In this document: in pieces, positions 46,060 through 57,174 of the stretch
How the letters are laid out: the number at the start of each line of letters is the position of its first letter
How positions within the stretch are numbered: the first letter of the stretch is position 1
NCBI GenBank assembly: GCA_941918925.1
Contig: OW799233.1
Span: forward strand, 79,549,797-79,613,796
Source: Phyto melanocephala
Lineage: Eukaryota; Arthropoda; Insecta; Diptera; Rhinophoridae
DNA length: 64,000 nt
Reading direction: 5' to 3'
Translations under genes and position numbers: made by a program
Notes under the pieces: model-generated
Told to the model about the DNA's origin: nothing
Seen by the model: only the letters and a program-made list of their open reading frames with translations
The model's database searches: none

Positions 46060-48290
46060 TCAATCTACTATTCACTGGCCGACTCGTAGGAACAAAATAG
46101 ATAAATTAAACAAAAACTAAACTGATGGGAAAAAGGAGAGGGATGGAAATACTGCAGAATCAGCGTTGAGATGGCAGGGAAGGCTAATTAACCGAATAGC
46201 GTTTTTTGACTGTAAACCTAAGGATGTATGCTTTAATGCTACTGATTGGTCAAACGGTGTCAAAGTCGTCAACTGGGATAACAAGAAATCTTTGAATTCT
46301 TAAGAACTTCGGTTAAAGGCTGTGGCGATCTATGACACTACTATCACAACTAAACTATACGATTGGCAACAATTCCGGTACTCACGACCGATACTGCTTT
46401 CTCTGTGCAGTCAAGCAGCTTTAGCCGAACTGATAACTCACCTTGACAAATTCCAGGTAGACGTGGCTCTAATCCAGGAATTTTGGATAATTAACAACCT
46501 GGTTCGCGGATTAAGGTTAAGGAATTATGTGCTGTTCGTCGCGTCTACATGAAATGAGGTTAGAACAGGCACACAGGCAATAGAGATTTCAAAGGTCTAT
46601 GGCTAGGAGGAAATTTAATAGATCGAAGGCCAGTAAAAAGGCAGACGACTAATAGAGTTTACAGTGTGCTTCAATAAGTATGAAGGGGATTTCAAGAGGG
46701 CCAAAGTCGTTGGCGATGTTTTGCGAGTTAATTGAGTCTGTCTCGGAGACCTAAGGATTACTTATGGGAACACACTTTTCAGGCTGTGTTATTGTATTAG
46801 ATGTTCATTTTACGTTTGGGGCCTAAAAATCACCGGCTACGGATGGGATTATAGTTGCAAAACGTCTCGGATCAATTTCTCTTACTGTTGACGAAGGTGT
46901 TTAGAGCGTGTCGCTTGGGAGGTACATAACAAGAGGTGGAGAGAGGTTAGGGTTATTTTTATATCAAAGGCTGGTAAGGCAGGACACTCGAAGCCGAAGG
47001 ATTTTATACCTATCGTCTTTTCTGTTCAAGACATTAATGAGGCTGGTCGACCTATATCTAAGCAGTTTCATTGAACCCCACGTTCAGTAGGACTCAACAT
47101 GCTTATCTTTAGGGTAAATCGGTTGAGTGTACTGCAGCGTTTTTTAATGTGGATGTTGTCTTTAACCATGTTAGTTAGTAGGAGGGAAGTGAGCAGGGAG
47201 ACACCACTGTAAGGTTTTTAAACGCCCCTGTTATGGCGATACTAACGGTCAATGTTAAGGTAATTTGAAAGTGATGGTAGAAAGATCGCGGCACACGCAT
47301 ATGACATAGTGCTGATGGTTAGAGAAAGATTTCTTTCGACGATTAGCGATGTACTTCAATCGGAACTATGTACAATATTTTCTTAACTATAGGGAATGGG
47401 TTGGGTGCCAACCCGGAGAAGACTGAACTAGTTTATCAGGAAATATTTATAAGGCTTAGACTACCGATACTTAATAGAATAGGATTGGAATTAGCTAGCG
47501 GGGCGAAATATCTCAGTATAGTCCTGGAAGGTAAGCTGTCATGGGAATAAAATACACGGAAAAGGTGAAGAGGGGCAAGACAAGATTTGGGGCCTACGAC
47601 CAAAGGTTATAAAGGTAAGACTCATTCTGACATATCGATGTACTGTGTGGTGGAAGAAATTCGAGAAAGGTTGTTATAAAAAGCTTCTTACAAAGGTTCA
47701 AAGGTATGCTTCACTTGGTATCACTGGTGCCATTAGAAGCATACCTCAGGAGGCACTGGATACCATTCTCGACACTGTACATATAGAGTTTTCGGTGAAA
47801 GGAATGACGGCAAGGACCTTAATTTGGCGAGGTGAGTTGGGGTTGGGTAGAATACTTAATATCGACCATATTAGGATTTTATGGAAAACTGTTCCCCAGG
47901 ATTATGTTCGATGTCAGGGAAATCTGACGTCGATATCAGACAAAACTGATATTGCGTGAGGAAACAGAAAGGAGCTACAGAGTGTCAAGGACTTTAAGAC
48001 CCAAGTTGAACTCGGCGCACTCTACGTTACTTTTGAGTCCGAACAGGGTATGTCTGAGGGCTACAATTCGGGTAATAACGGGATATTGTCCGGTAAGAAC
48101 TAGGATCAGTAGATGGGATCGCCGAATTATTGCACGATGTGTGAGAATGAAAAGAAGTTGGAAACTGTGGAACATGTTGTCTTTCACTGCCCGAGGCTAT
48201 AGAACCATAAAGTAGTAGTTAGATAAACGATTCCACCATGATTTGGGTGAGGCACGATAAACAAACTGGAGAATACCATTGGACTAATCA
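46060..48290 (+). pseudogene. LINE (R1/LOA-like) ORF2, decayed, plus strand
   Basis: It begins with leader text shared with 4760-4850 (CGACTCGTAGGAACAAAAT, GATGGGAAAAAGGAGAGGG). It then reads through many frame breaks as endonuclease start (RPILLSLCSQAALAELITHL, VDVALIQEFWI, an E-x-W/Y region), reverse transcriptase entry (GRYITRGGERLG, AGKAGHSKPKDF), ORF2 thumb (NPEKTELVYQEIF, SGAKYLSIVLEGKLSWE) and a later part (LLTKVQRYASLGITGAIRS, IPQEALDTIL). The C-terminal zinc cluster near 48130-48190 is also degraded. It is the most complete copy of this LINE family in the window, but heavily mutated. Confidence 0.75.
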
Positions 48291-48569
48291 TGGGGGTCAA
48301 GTGGCTTATGAACTAACAATTTGGGCTACTTATCTTTTATTCTATTTCTTCTATTCTTCTCTATTTTTCTTCTATAATAGGTAACACAATGGACAACTTT
48401 GGCACACAACGCGGTACCAATCAGTGGTGCTTGTTGTGTTTCTGACCTTGAAGAAGCACATGATCTTATCATGTGCTCTACTAAAATTTGTGTAACTTCG
48501 ATTTGCTATTAATTAAAACTTTTCAATTTAGTCTTACAATTCAACCTTAAGTGTTTCTACATTAGAAGT
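48291..48569. other. LINE 3' flank and type A fragment
   Basis: 48291-48480 may include LINE 3' UTR. From about 48490 the type A words CTTCGATTTGCTATT and TTTAGTCTTACAATTCAACC return. No gene. Confidence 0.4.
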
Positions 48570-49015
48570 AATAAAGGTTCCGCCAAATAACTTTTTTTTT
48601 TAAATGCTATAAAAAATTGTAGCTTCGGCTGTGTGGCACGTAGCGCCGTCCTGTTGAAACCAAATGTTGGCCCGATAACGATCGCCATTGACTACGGCCA
48701 CTCCTTGCTTATTTTCGAAGAAAAATGTCCCAATTATGCCTCTGGATCAAAATCCGCACCAAACAGTGAATCGTTTTGGATCTATCGGCTTTTCAATGTA
48801 TGCGTGCGGGTTTTCTGTGCCCCAAATGCGACAATTTTGCTTGTTTACATACCCGCCAAGATCAAAATGAGCTTCATCTGAAAAGATGATTTTTTTTTGG
48901 CAAAATCGGCCAAAGTAATGTCGCAATATTTCCCAGCGTTGTTCAAGCGTATACACAACCATATTCGTTCAGCGGAAAGATAGAACTAATTATCTGTCAA
49001 ATCGGACATGAGCTA
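48570..49015 (-). mobile_element. Deleted mariner-family element, copy 3
   Basis: The minus strand starts MVVYTLEQRWEILRHYFGRF and passes directly into QKKIIFSDEAHFDLGGYVNK, RIWGTENPHAY and FTVWCGF, with the rest interrupted by deletions. The left end GGTTCCGCCAAATAACTTTT matches the copy at 22385. The junction of N-terminus and catalytic core is the same as in copies 1 and 2. Confidence 0.75.
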
Positions 49016-49298
49016 AGTGGTACCATTCACGAAAAAAACGTGGAAGTGTCACTTTGATTTTTAGTTATTGCAAATTAATTAACCAAAAAGCAATGTTTGC
49101 GAAATTCAGATTCGTACGTCTAAAAAAACATTGTGCGGTATAATGTTCATACATTTTGATCTATAATTTCTTTTCTAATGTATGAATTTCTGCAATTTTC
49201 GGCGAAACATATTTTTTTACCCAAGTAATTTTATCGCTCTGCGTTATTGCGTTTAGACGCAATCGCATTCGATATAAGAATACATTTTTTATGACCTA

Positions 49299-50532
49299 AG
49301 GAGTGTATCGAAAAAAATTTGTAGTTGCATTAAGTTAAATAAAACTCAAATAGTTAAATAAAGCAACTCATTAAAATACGCAAATTTATTGATATATTGT
49401 ACAAATTTGTTTAACATTAAAATCTTAATTTATTGTTTCGTATTTATAAAATAATCGACTTTTTAGGAAGTCCTTTCATTAAAGATTTTACATTTGCTTC
49501 TTTTACCTTTTTGGAGGAGGTGGTCCATCTACACCTAAAATCGGACATGTTATGGGACACCTTTCCTGTGTTCTTCAATTCCTTTTTTACAAGAGTCCAG
49601 TATCTTTCCACAGACCTAAGTTCTGGACAGTTAGGTGTGTTTGCCTCTAGTGGTAAAAAAATGACATTATTCTTTGAATACCACTCAAGTGTCTTTTTTT
49701 CATAATGACATGATGCCAAATCAGGCCAAAAATATGTACCCACTCGGTGCTGTCTCAAAAAAGGTCAAAGTCGTTTTTGTAGGCACTCCGTGATATAAGT
49801 TTCTGTGTTTATGGTGCCTGATGCCACAAATGCTTGGCTTCGCTTGCCACAACTGCAAATAGCTTGACACACGAGAAATTTTCTTAGGGAATTTTGTTAG
49901 TTTTTTTGTCCGGAACTCTTCCTGAACATTACCTCTTTCATCAGTAACATAAAAATCTTGGCCGGGAAGTTGAGAAAAGTCTGCCAGTAAGTATGTTTCG
50001 TCATCCATCACATAACAGGTGTATTTTTTATAAAATTTGCCTTAAATTTTTTCGCTCGTTTTTTGCTTCTAAGTTCTTTACCGAATTGCGATCTGGAACT
50101 TTCTGAACTTTGTATGTCTTCAGCCCAGCATAAGCTTTGGCCCTTTGGACAAAACTATTACTTCTTCTTCGACTTCTTTTACCTTACCAATATCCCTTGG
50201 ACCTTTTTTATTTCTTGATCCATGTTTTCTTTCAATGCTCAGGTCTTCCTTATACCGTTTAATGCCGTTTGAAATAGTTCGAGGGTCAACTTTCAACTTT
50301 TTTTGCTATTTTTTTAAAAGTCCATGACGGATTTTTTTGAAAAGTTTTAATTATATTTTGACTTTTTTCGCAGTCCATTTTGATCGTAATAACAATTAAA
50401 AATAAATGAGTTTGAAAATAATAGTATCTGACATATATATTAAAGCTAATGTGATATAAAGAACAATTGTTTGTTGCACGATTTGAGTTTTATTTAACTT
50501 AATGCAACTACAAATTTTTTCGATACACTCCT
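49299..50532 (-). mobile_element. Mariner-superfamily transposon with ~52-bp inverted ends
   Basis: The ends start AGGAGTGTATCGAAAAAA and are mirrored at 50532, flanked by TA on both sides (49297-49298, 50533-50534). The inverted repeats extend about 52 bp and differ by a single A in a run. The element lies in type A repeat text (CGACCTACTCTT-like flanks), showing it inserted into an older type A copy. It encodes the broken transposase described separately. Confidence 0.9.
49444..50378 (-). pseudogene. Mariner-superfamily DDE transposase, inactivated
   Basis: The reading starts MDCEKSQNIIKTFQKNPSW with a helix-turn-helix (FKKIAKKVKVDPRTISNGIK), then is interrupted by frameshifts. The catalytic region reads MMDDETYLLADFSQLPGQDF (first Asp), then FWPDLASCHYEKKTLEWY (second Asp) and NTPNCPELRSVERYWTLVKK (third acidic position). 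The FWPDLASCHY and CPELRxxERYW motifs are typical of one insect mariner/Tc1 branch. The length is close to the family norm, but at least three frame breaks separate the parts. Confidence 0.82.
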
Positions 50533-50888
50533 TACTCTTATATTACAAGCTACAACTTTCTTGTTTACATACCGATTTATTTAAAACATTTTTGATGTAA
50601 TAGAAATAATCAATCGTGCTTTTAAAATGCAAAGAGACGAACGAACATAGCTAGATCGTCCTAAAATAAAAATAAGAGTAAAATACCTCCAACCATTTTT
50701 AATGGTGAGTATAAAAACACAAGCAAAAGATTTAAAAATTTGCTTTAACTATTGCTTTTGCTATCGAAACATTTAGTTTTTAAGCACAACAACAGCAGAA
50801 AAACAAGGCAGAAAAACTGTATGCTGTAAGCTGCAGACAACTTTTTAAAATGAGTTGTTGCTCTATAACCGTAATTGTTAAACATTTT
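50533..50888. repeat. Type A repeat end and short unassigned stretch
   Basis: To about 50715 the text continues the type A copy interrupted at 49298, ending AATGGTGAGTATAAAAACAC. 50716-50888 is unassigned. Confidence 0.5.
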
Positions 50889-52650
50889 TATACCCGCCAC
50901 CAAAAACATGGTGGGGGTATATTAATTTTGTCATTCCGTTTATAACACATCGAAATATCCATTTTAGACCCCATAAAGTATATATATTCTGAATCAGGGT
51001 TTAATTTGATGACGATCTAGATATGTCCGTCCGTCTGTCCGTCTATTGAAAGCACGATAGAGGTCGCACCGAAAAAGCTAGGGGGCTCAAATTTTGCCAG
51101 AATCTTTCTTATAGACAAGGTTTGTTTGGTATTGAAAATGAGCTAAATCGGAATATTAGGAAGAGAGTTATAGCTCGTAATGCAAGAGTAGGTCGAAAAA
51201 ACCGTGTCCTTCGAACATCGAATAAAATGGAATTGTGTCCAAACGCATTAACGTACAGTAATGAAACTTCGAATATATATTTCTCGAGTCAGAACAATAT
51301 CTCTCCCCAAAAATTGCTTACATCTATGCATTAGGAAAGGAGTTATAGATCAAAATGTACGAAAATTTATACCGCGCAGTATATTTTTCAGTATATTTAA
51401 AATTTAAAACCTAATAAAACGGACAAAATTAGATGTACGATTCTAAAATTTTGCACACTAAATTCATATAATTTCTCTGTTAATAAAGATTTTGGAATAA
51501 TAAAGGACTATGTTGAAATATCTAAGTTGTACTCATTAGCAAAAACAACTTTGACACGCCTACTATAACGCCCAGTTTTCACGTTATCTACCATTAATAA
51601 AATTTAAAAGCTCATAAAAAAGATAATATTAGACATATATCCTTCTAATCAATGTAATTGTTGTGCCAAAAAGTTTAGTTAACACGCCCACCTCCCATAC
51701 AGCGTTTTACCTAAAATTCATATAATTTCTCTATTGGCAAAGTTTTTAGGAAAATAAAGGACTATATTGAAATATCTACGTTGTATTTATTACCAGAAAC
51801 TTTATTGACACGCCTACTTTAACGCCCACTTTCACTAAATGACAAAATTACGAAAGCATTTTACTATCATATCGAAGTTATTAAGGGTGGTTAAATTTTA
51901 AGGGCCAATAATGTTGATTTTAAATAAAACACAAATTATTTAAGAAATTATTATCATTTCTTTTTATAATGATAATATTTGTATGGTTCAATTATGTATG
52001 GAACAAAATATCGGCCAAATGCCCCCTCCCCCCCTATCTTCGGCGCCACTCCTCTATCTGATGGTCCAAATTTTCAATGACAATGTTGATGCTAAATTTT
52101 GGGCACGATGATAAGTCGAGGTTGACTGCTCTTTTGCCAGACTATCGCGAAAAACAGCAATGGTTCCCATTCAACGAACTAAGAAGGCATTCACAGGTGT
52201 TCTCACATTTTATACAGACCTGTTTTGCAGATATTTAAATAATGTTTACTATTCTCCTGATTGTGGACGAATTTGAACGATTATGTTGACCAAAAGAATC
52301 ACGAAGTGCACAAAATGCATTTTGATTTGAACGCCCATTTTAATAAGAAACCTAAATAACTTTAACGCGTTGCTCATTTGCGTATCTTTCCACTATTCAA
52401 ATTGAGTTAGTCTGAGATTGAGAAATGTCAAATGAAATGCAAAAAAATACTTGTTGTTTATGTGTGGTTCACATTCAACATGGGCCCTTAAAACCTAACC
52501 ACCCTCTACAAAGAAAGTAATTCATATTTTATTATAAAAAGATTATTCCATAGCGATTAACAAAATAATAAATATTGTGCTTTAAATGTACACAAAATTT
52601 GTGGTGGGTATAAAAGATTCGGCACAGCCAAATATAGTGCTCTTACTTGT
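50889..52650 (-). mobile_element. Type A interspersed repeat, near full length, with internal mariner-like MITE
   Basis: It starts TATACCCGCCACCAAAAACA and ends GGTGGGTATAAAAGATTCGG plus CTCTTACTTGT at 52650, the reverse of the copy at 12432. The mariner-like MITE occupies about 51890-52505 (AGGGTGGTTAAATTTTAAGG to CCTTAAAACCTAACCACCCT) at the same site as in the 12432 copy. An open frame of 70 codons at 51122 is incidental. Confidence 0.78.
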
Positions 52651-52794
52651 TTTTTTAATTGTTGTTGTTTACACATGCATAAAAGTATATAGATGGAATT
52701 ATAGTTTCTAGTTTATTAATTGTATATTGCTTTATAAGCTTTATTAGTTATTTTGATGTCAATAAATAAATAAAACGAATTTATAATATATTAC
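52651..52794. other. Intron sequence
   Basis: Short AT-rich intron end; no features. Confidence 0.4.
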
Positions 52795-53332
52795 CTCATG
52801 CATATTTTCACTAATCTCCTTAATGTTTTCATTGTCCTTAAAATCAACTGTGTTTACAACAGCCGTAGAATGATACGCATTACCTGTCAAATCTAATTCA
52901 TAGTCCATTGTTCTTTCACCGAACATAATGGAACGAGCTTCCTTTTTGATATTGATGCTTTGTTCAAATTTTTTTCTTTTATCTGCTTGAACTTGCAATT
53001 CTCTGTCGTGCAGTGTAATGTCGACACTAGTTTCATTCAGGGAAATTTTACTATTTTGATTTGAAATATTAATAAAATCTTGAGTTGTATTAAGAACAGG
53101 ATTGTTGCCGCTGGACAAGTTCTTTTTTATTTGATTACTATTAGCTGTGATTGCAAATTCTTGTTCTAACATAGTTTCACCCATATTTTCCTTGTTTTCA
53201 TTATTGTTTTTAAAATTACTTCGAGTAACATTTTTTATTGATAAATTTGATGCAGTTTCGTTTACATTTAAATGATCTGAAATTTCATAACAATCATTCC
53301 AAGTTTTTGGTTCCTCTTCTCCATAGAATTCT
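52795..53332 (-). CDS. Spc105R: KNL1/Spc105R, first visible exon (5' end incomplete)
   Basis: The donor CATGAG|GTAATA is phase 0 and joins exon 2 exactly. At the right edge, CAATTTTCAG is a good acceptor, implying further 5' exons. Alternatively, an ATG at 53373 continues the same frame through the acceptor and could be the start. The ~179 codons are Asn/Glu/Lys-rich. A repeat module is present: SIMFGERT followed by MDYELDLTGN (about 52880-52930), where ELDLT is the closest match to MELT in this exon. The PP1-docking SILK and RVSF motifs usual near the N-terminus of KNL1 are not seen, which favours missing upstream exons. Confidence 0.8.
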
Positions 53333-55389
53333 CTGAAAATTGTATATATTATTAAACAAAAATTAATTCTCATTTTCGCAAAAAAATTCTAAGTTTATAA
53401 AAATGTTTTTTGTACTAAATTTGCATGCAAACATGTTTAAGGTATAAATACTTGGATATACTGGCAATTTTTCAAAATATATCTTTATATTGTAAGCTAT
53501 AGTTAGTGCTTAATGAAACAAAAAAAAAATAATAATAATAATAATAATAATGTTATTATTTAAATATACCCTAAAAGCAACAGCGTAGTCGACTACGACA
53601 ATAGCTCACTTTAAATCAAAGTAATCCAGAAGTTACCCAAATGTATAGCATACATAAGAGTGTTTGTTTTTTCCCCCTTTTTTATTTTGCTCTGAGAGAC
53701 TTTAAACGGTATTTTACATTGTTTCCTTTTATTGTTTTGCTTTTTTGCAGTTTTGTGTGCTGGAAGTCAGTAAAGTTCAATTAGTCAGTAAAAAATAAAA
53801 ATAAGAAAAAGAAATAATTCTTAAAAAAGTGGGCGGGGCCACGCCCATAAAAAAGTTATAATTTTGAGGTACTTTGAGGTACTGGGCTGATTTTTCTGAA
53901 ACTTCACCATAATATTTGTGGATTGTTAAAAAATAGACAATTTAAATTCAACAAAATAATACAAAAACAACAAACAAAAAAAGAAAGTGTTTATTCTTCA
54001 TACAAATGAGAGCTGTTAATGTTGTTGTTGTTGAGTCAACTTGCATTATTCTATGAAGATAAGTAGTTTCTTAAAAATATGAATCAACGAGAGTAGTCTT
54101 GCAAATCATATAAATATGGGACGCTATAAATATATGTACGACGTAGTACTCATGTTCATTGTGAGTTGTACTTTTAAATCAACGTTCTTGTGGGTATGCG
54201 TACGTCAGCTCAGTTAAATTTCAATGATTTATACGCACCTTTGTATACTGAAATTTTATGACTCATTATAAATATCAAAAAAAAAAAAAAAAACATTTAA
54301 AGCTGATCACTGATCTCTTTCCTTATCTTTGTTTTATGTATTTTTATTAAAGTGTTCCCCCTCTTGTAGATGCGTATACGCTAATTTAAAAAATAACTCT
54401 GTACATAGTGCTATTGCGTCAAATGGTGAGATTCATATTCAAAATTCTTTTCGTTTGTAGAATTGTATAAACTGTAAAAGTTCTTTTGCATCTTTTTGCA
54501 AATTGGACATGACAATGTTGAGGTTGTATTTCAGTTCGTTAAAGACTTTAACCTTAAAACAATAACACTTAAACCTCTCATATACATTCAAAGTATTTTC
54601 CTTCAATGATTTCGAACTTTTTGGGTTTAATATTGTTTGTCCTTAAATGCCCTTCACTGCGGTTCTTTTGAGTTTCGGTGATTCTTTTGCACACTAAAAT
54701 ATTATTAGTCGACAACTATGATCACGGATGTCGATGTTGGCAGTCTAAACATCAGATTTTAGCCGCAAAGGAACAACAGATGCCATAAACATATTTCTGT
54801 ATTTTATTATGGCATATATGTATATATAGAATATATACTTTGCTTATTAACGCTACATCCAGATGATCCATCGCAGCGACAGTTAATTATCAATGTCAGT
54901 TTTTTAGGGAGGAAACACACATTTGTACCACATTTTCAGGAAGATTCACTAACAGCCGTTTTGGTGATGATCCATAAGATACTTCCTTGGCTTTCGAAAC
55001 AAGTTTGTATTCAGGTAAATTTTAAGCACTATGTTGCCTTAAAGATGCTCGTAGTATCTAATGTTTATCTTTAAAATGTTCTAAGTCCATTAACAAAGCT
55101 TCTTTGAAACAATACTTTTTAGTCACAACGAGCTTTCATTCCCAACAGATTTTGTAATCTGCGACCTTGATTTTTCATTGTTTTTTGTATATCTAATAGA
55201 CAGATGTTTCGTGGTCAAATCATTGATGTAATCGGCCAAATTCCTCTTTCCAGTAAAAATTAAACACTTCTCCGGTGGATGTACGAGATTCATCTGCTAA
55301 CAGTTATCTATGATCGCATCATTATTAGGCCAATCCTGGTATTTTTAGTTGAATCTATGAGTAGTTTCATCCATTGAGTTTGTTTCATC
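53333..55389. other. Unassigned sequence upstream of the first visible exon
   Basis: It contains an (AAT)n microsatellite at 53529-53551 and, at 53820-53905, a reverse copy of the GGGCGTGGC repeat of 11525 (GTGGGCGGGGCCACGCCCAT). A possible small minus-strand exon near 54570-54690 was considered and not accepted. No promoter or 5' exon of Spc105R could be located here. Confidence 0.4.
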
Positions 55390-56979
55390 CATTTTGAATA
55401 TAGACTGGCATACATCATCAAAAGTTAATTTTTTATATTTTAACTTCTCTATATACTATGTCCTGTGTTCTGCATTCCGATTGAAATTAATTTACTCGGA
55501 AGTTGATGGCGAGATGTCCAAATTTTTTAAATTCCCAACATCTTGCAAATACCTATGTAATTTTGAAAATATTCAGATATATACCGCTATTAAAATCAAG
55601 CACAATGGCTTTATAACTTTTTGGGATATGAGCAAATAAAAACGATTGTGTATGTTTTTTCTCATACATATTTTTATTACAAAATCGCATCTATAGATGC
55701 GATATGCCTCTAGGGCTATTAAGAAAAAAATTTTTAAAAATTGGCAAAAGTTACAGGCAAAAACAATTTGGAAAAATATATTTATGTTTTTTAAAAAATG
55801 ATCATATTATTCTGGATATGACAAAGACATCAAATTGCAAGCCGAGATCTCAGAAATTATTGCTGAGAAAAAGTTACAAATCGGTTTGAAACTAAGCACC
55901 AAATTAAAGATGCTTCGGCGTTTTTCTTAAAATTTTGCAAACAAAGATCAAAATTTTTTGCAGCATCTAGAGATTTGAGTATAGACCAGCTAAACATATG
56001 TATAACACGAAAAAAAAAACATAAAATGCATGCATAAACAATTCATTTAGACATGGGTAAAATCTAGAGTTTAAAAATGTACGCCATTTAACGCCACCAA
56101 TATTGATAATTAATGAAAGGGCTTTTACAACAGACAAAATGGCGTATAACAGTAAATCTTAAGTCTTGCCTTCGCAACGATGTGGTAATAATACCTTCAT
56201 GTAGGTGAAGCTTATTATCAGATTCAGCACGCCCGAATACAGTACCCTTACTGGTATATTTAGCATATAAGTTGATAAAGATCTCTATTCACAATTATAA
56301 AATTTAATAAAAATAAATTAAAATTGAAAAATTGTTGGTTGGGTTTTTGAAAAAGTTTTTTATAGTTTTTTCTTTTATTTTTGAATTCTCATTTTGTTAA
56401 AAATATAACTTATAACATTTTAAACTTTTTCAAGAATTTGGGTAAAGGTTTATGATGATCTGGCATAAGCACCAGAGAAATGCATACAAACCAGCTTAAA
56501 CCCAACAACCAAATAAATATTTAATAACAACAAATATTTTAATTTCGTAACTTTAACACAAATTAACAATTTTGATATTGAATACTGAGTATGTACCTAG
56601 TTACTTATAACTCTAAAAGAGACGACAAAGACTGGTACATAATCAATTGTTTTTGTATATTTTAGATATAAAGTAAGAATATTTACAAACATACACATTA
56701 CTTGAAGGTGTTATTTATCTTTTTGAATTTAAATTGTTTTTTTTTTTAATTTAATATTAAATAAATATATTAAAATAATTAGTATTTAATAACCATTCCA
56801 TATTTAAGGTTAAAAAATATATACCTGCATATATACAAAAAAAAATAAAGAAAAATCGCCACCACAACATTTTTCCTGTTTAATTAGACTAATAAAAATT
56901 GTTTGATCATATGCGCCATAACTAGTACAAAATGTAAATAAACCACAATTTTGTTCATATATTTTACGTATATACACAG
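55390..56979. repeat. Degraded type C repeat and hAT fragment
   Basis: 55530-55640 matches type C text at 2125-2210 (TTTTGGGATATGAGCAAA-like, CAAGCACAATGGC). 56215-56255 is a degraded type C end (GATTCAGCACGCCCGAATAC then CCCTTACTGG). 56320-56525 is closely similar to 18085-18300 inside the hAT element at 17297 (ATTGTTGGTTGGGTTTTTGA, GATCTGGCATAAGCACCAG). The remainder is AT-rich. Confidence 0.55.
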
Positions 56980-57174
56980 TCTCTCTCAGGCAATCGCCGT
57001 GTAAAGACCTATTTTTTATTATCGGGTGTTTTGCTTTTGCAGACTTTGTACGTGTTTTTCTGCTAAGAAAGAGAAAATAACTGTGCTTTTTGTGTCTTTT
57101 TATCTACTTAATTTCTTTATTTTTATTGGAATACTGATCCAATACCTTAAAAGGTTTTTTCATGTGTGAGCAAT

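Noticed and set aside
53333..53373. ATG at 53373 as the certain start of Spc105R
   Set aside because: The intervening sequence looks like an intron end (T-rich, TTTTCAG). It was kept as an alternative, not as the call.
54570..54690. Possible 5' exon of Spc105R (minus strand, about 44 open codons after a TTTTAG)
   Set aside because: Neither available donor gives the phase needed by the exon at 53332, and no PP1-docking motif is in frame.
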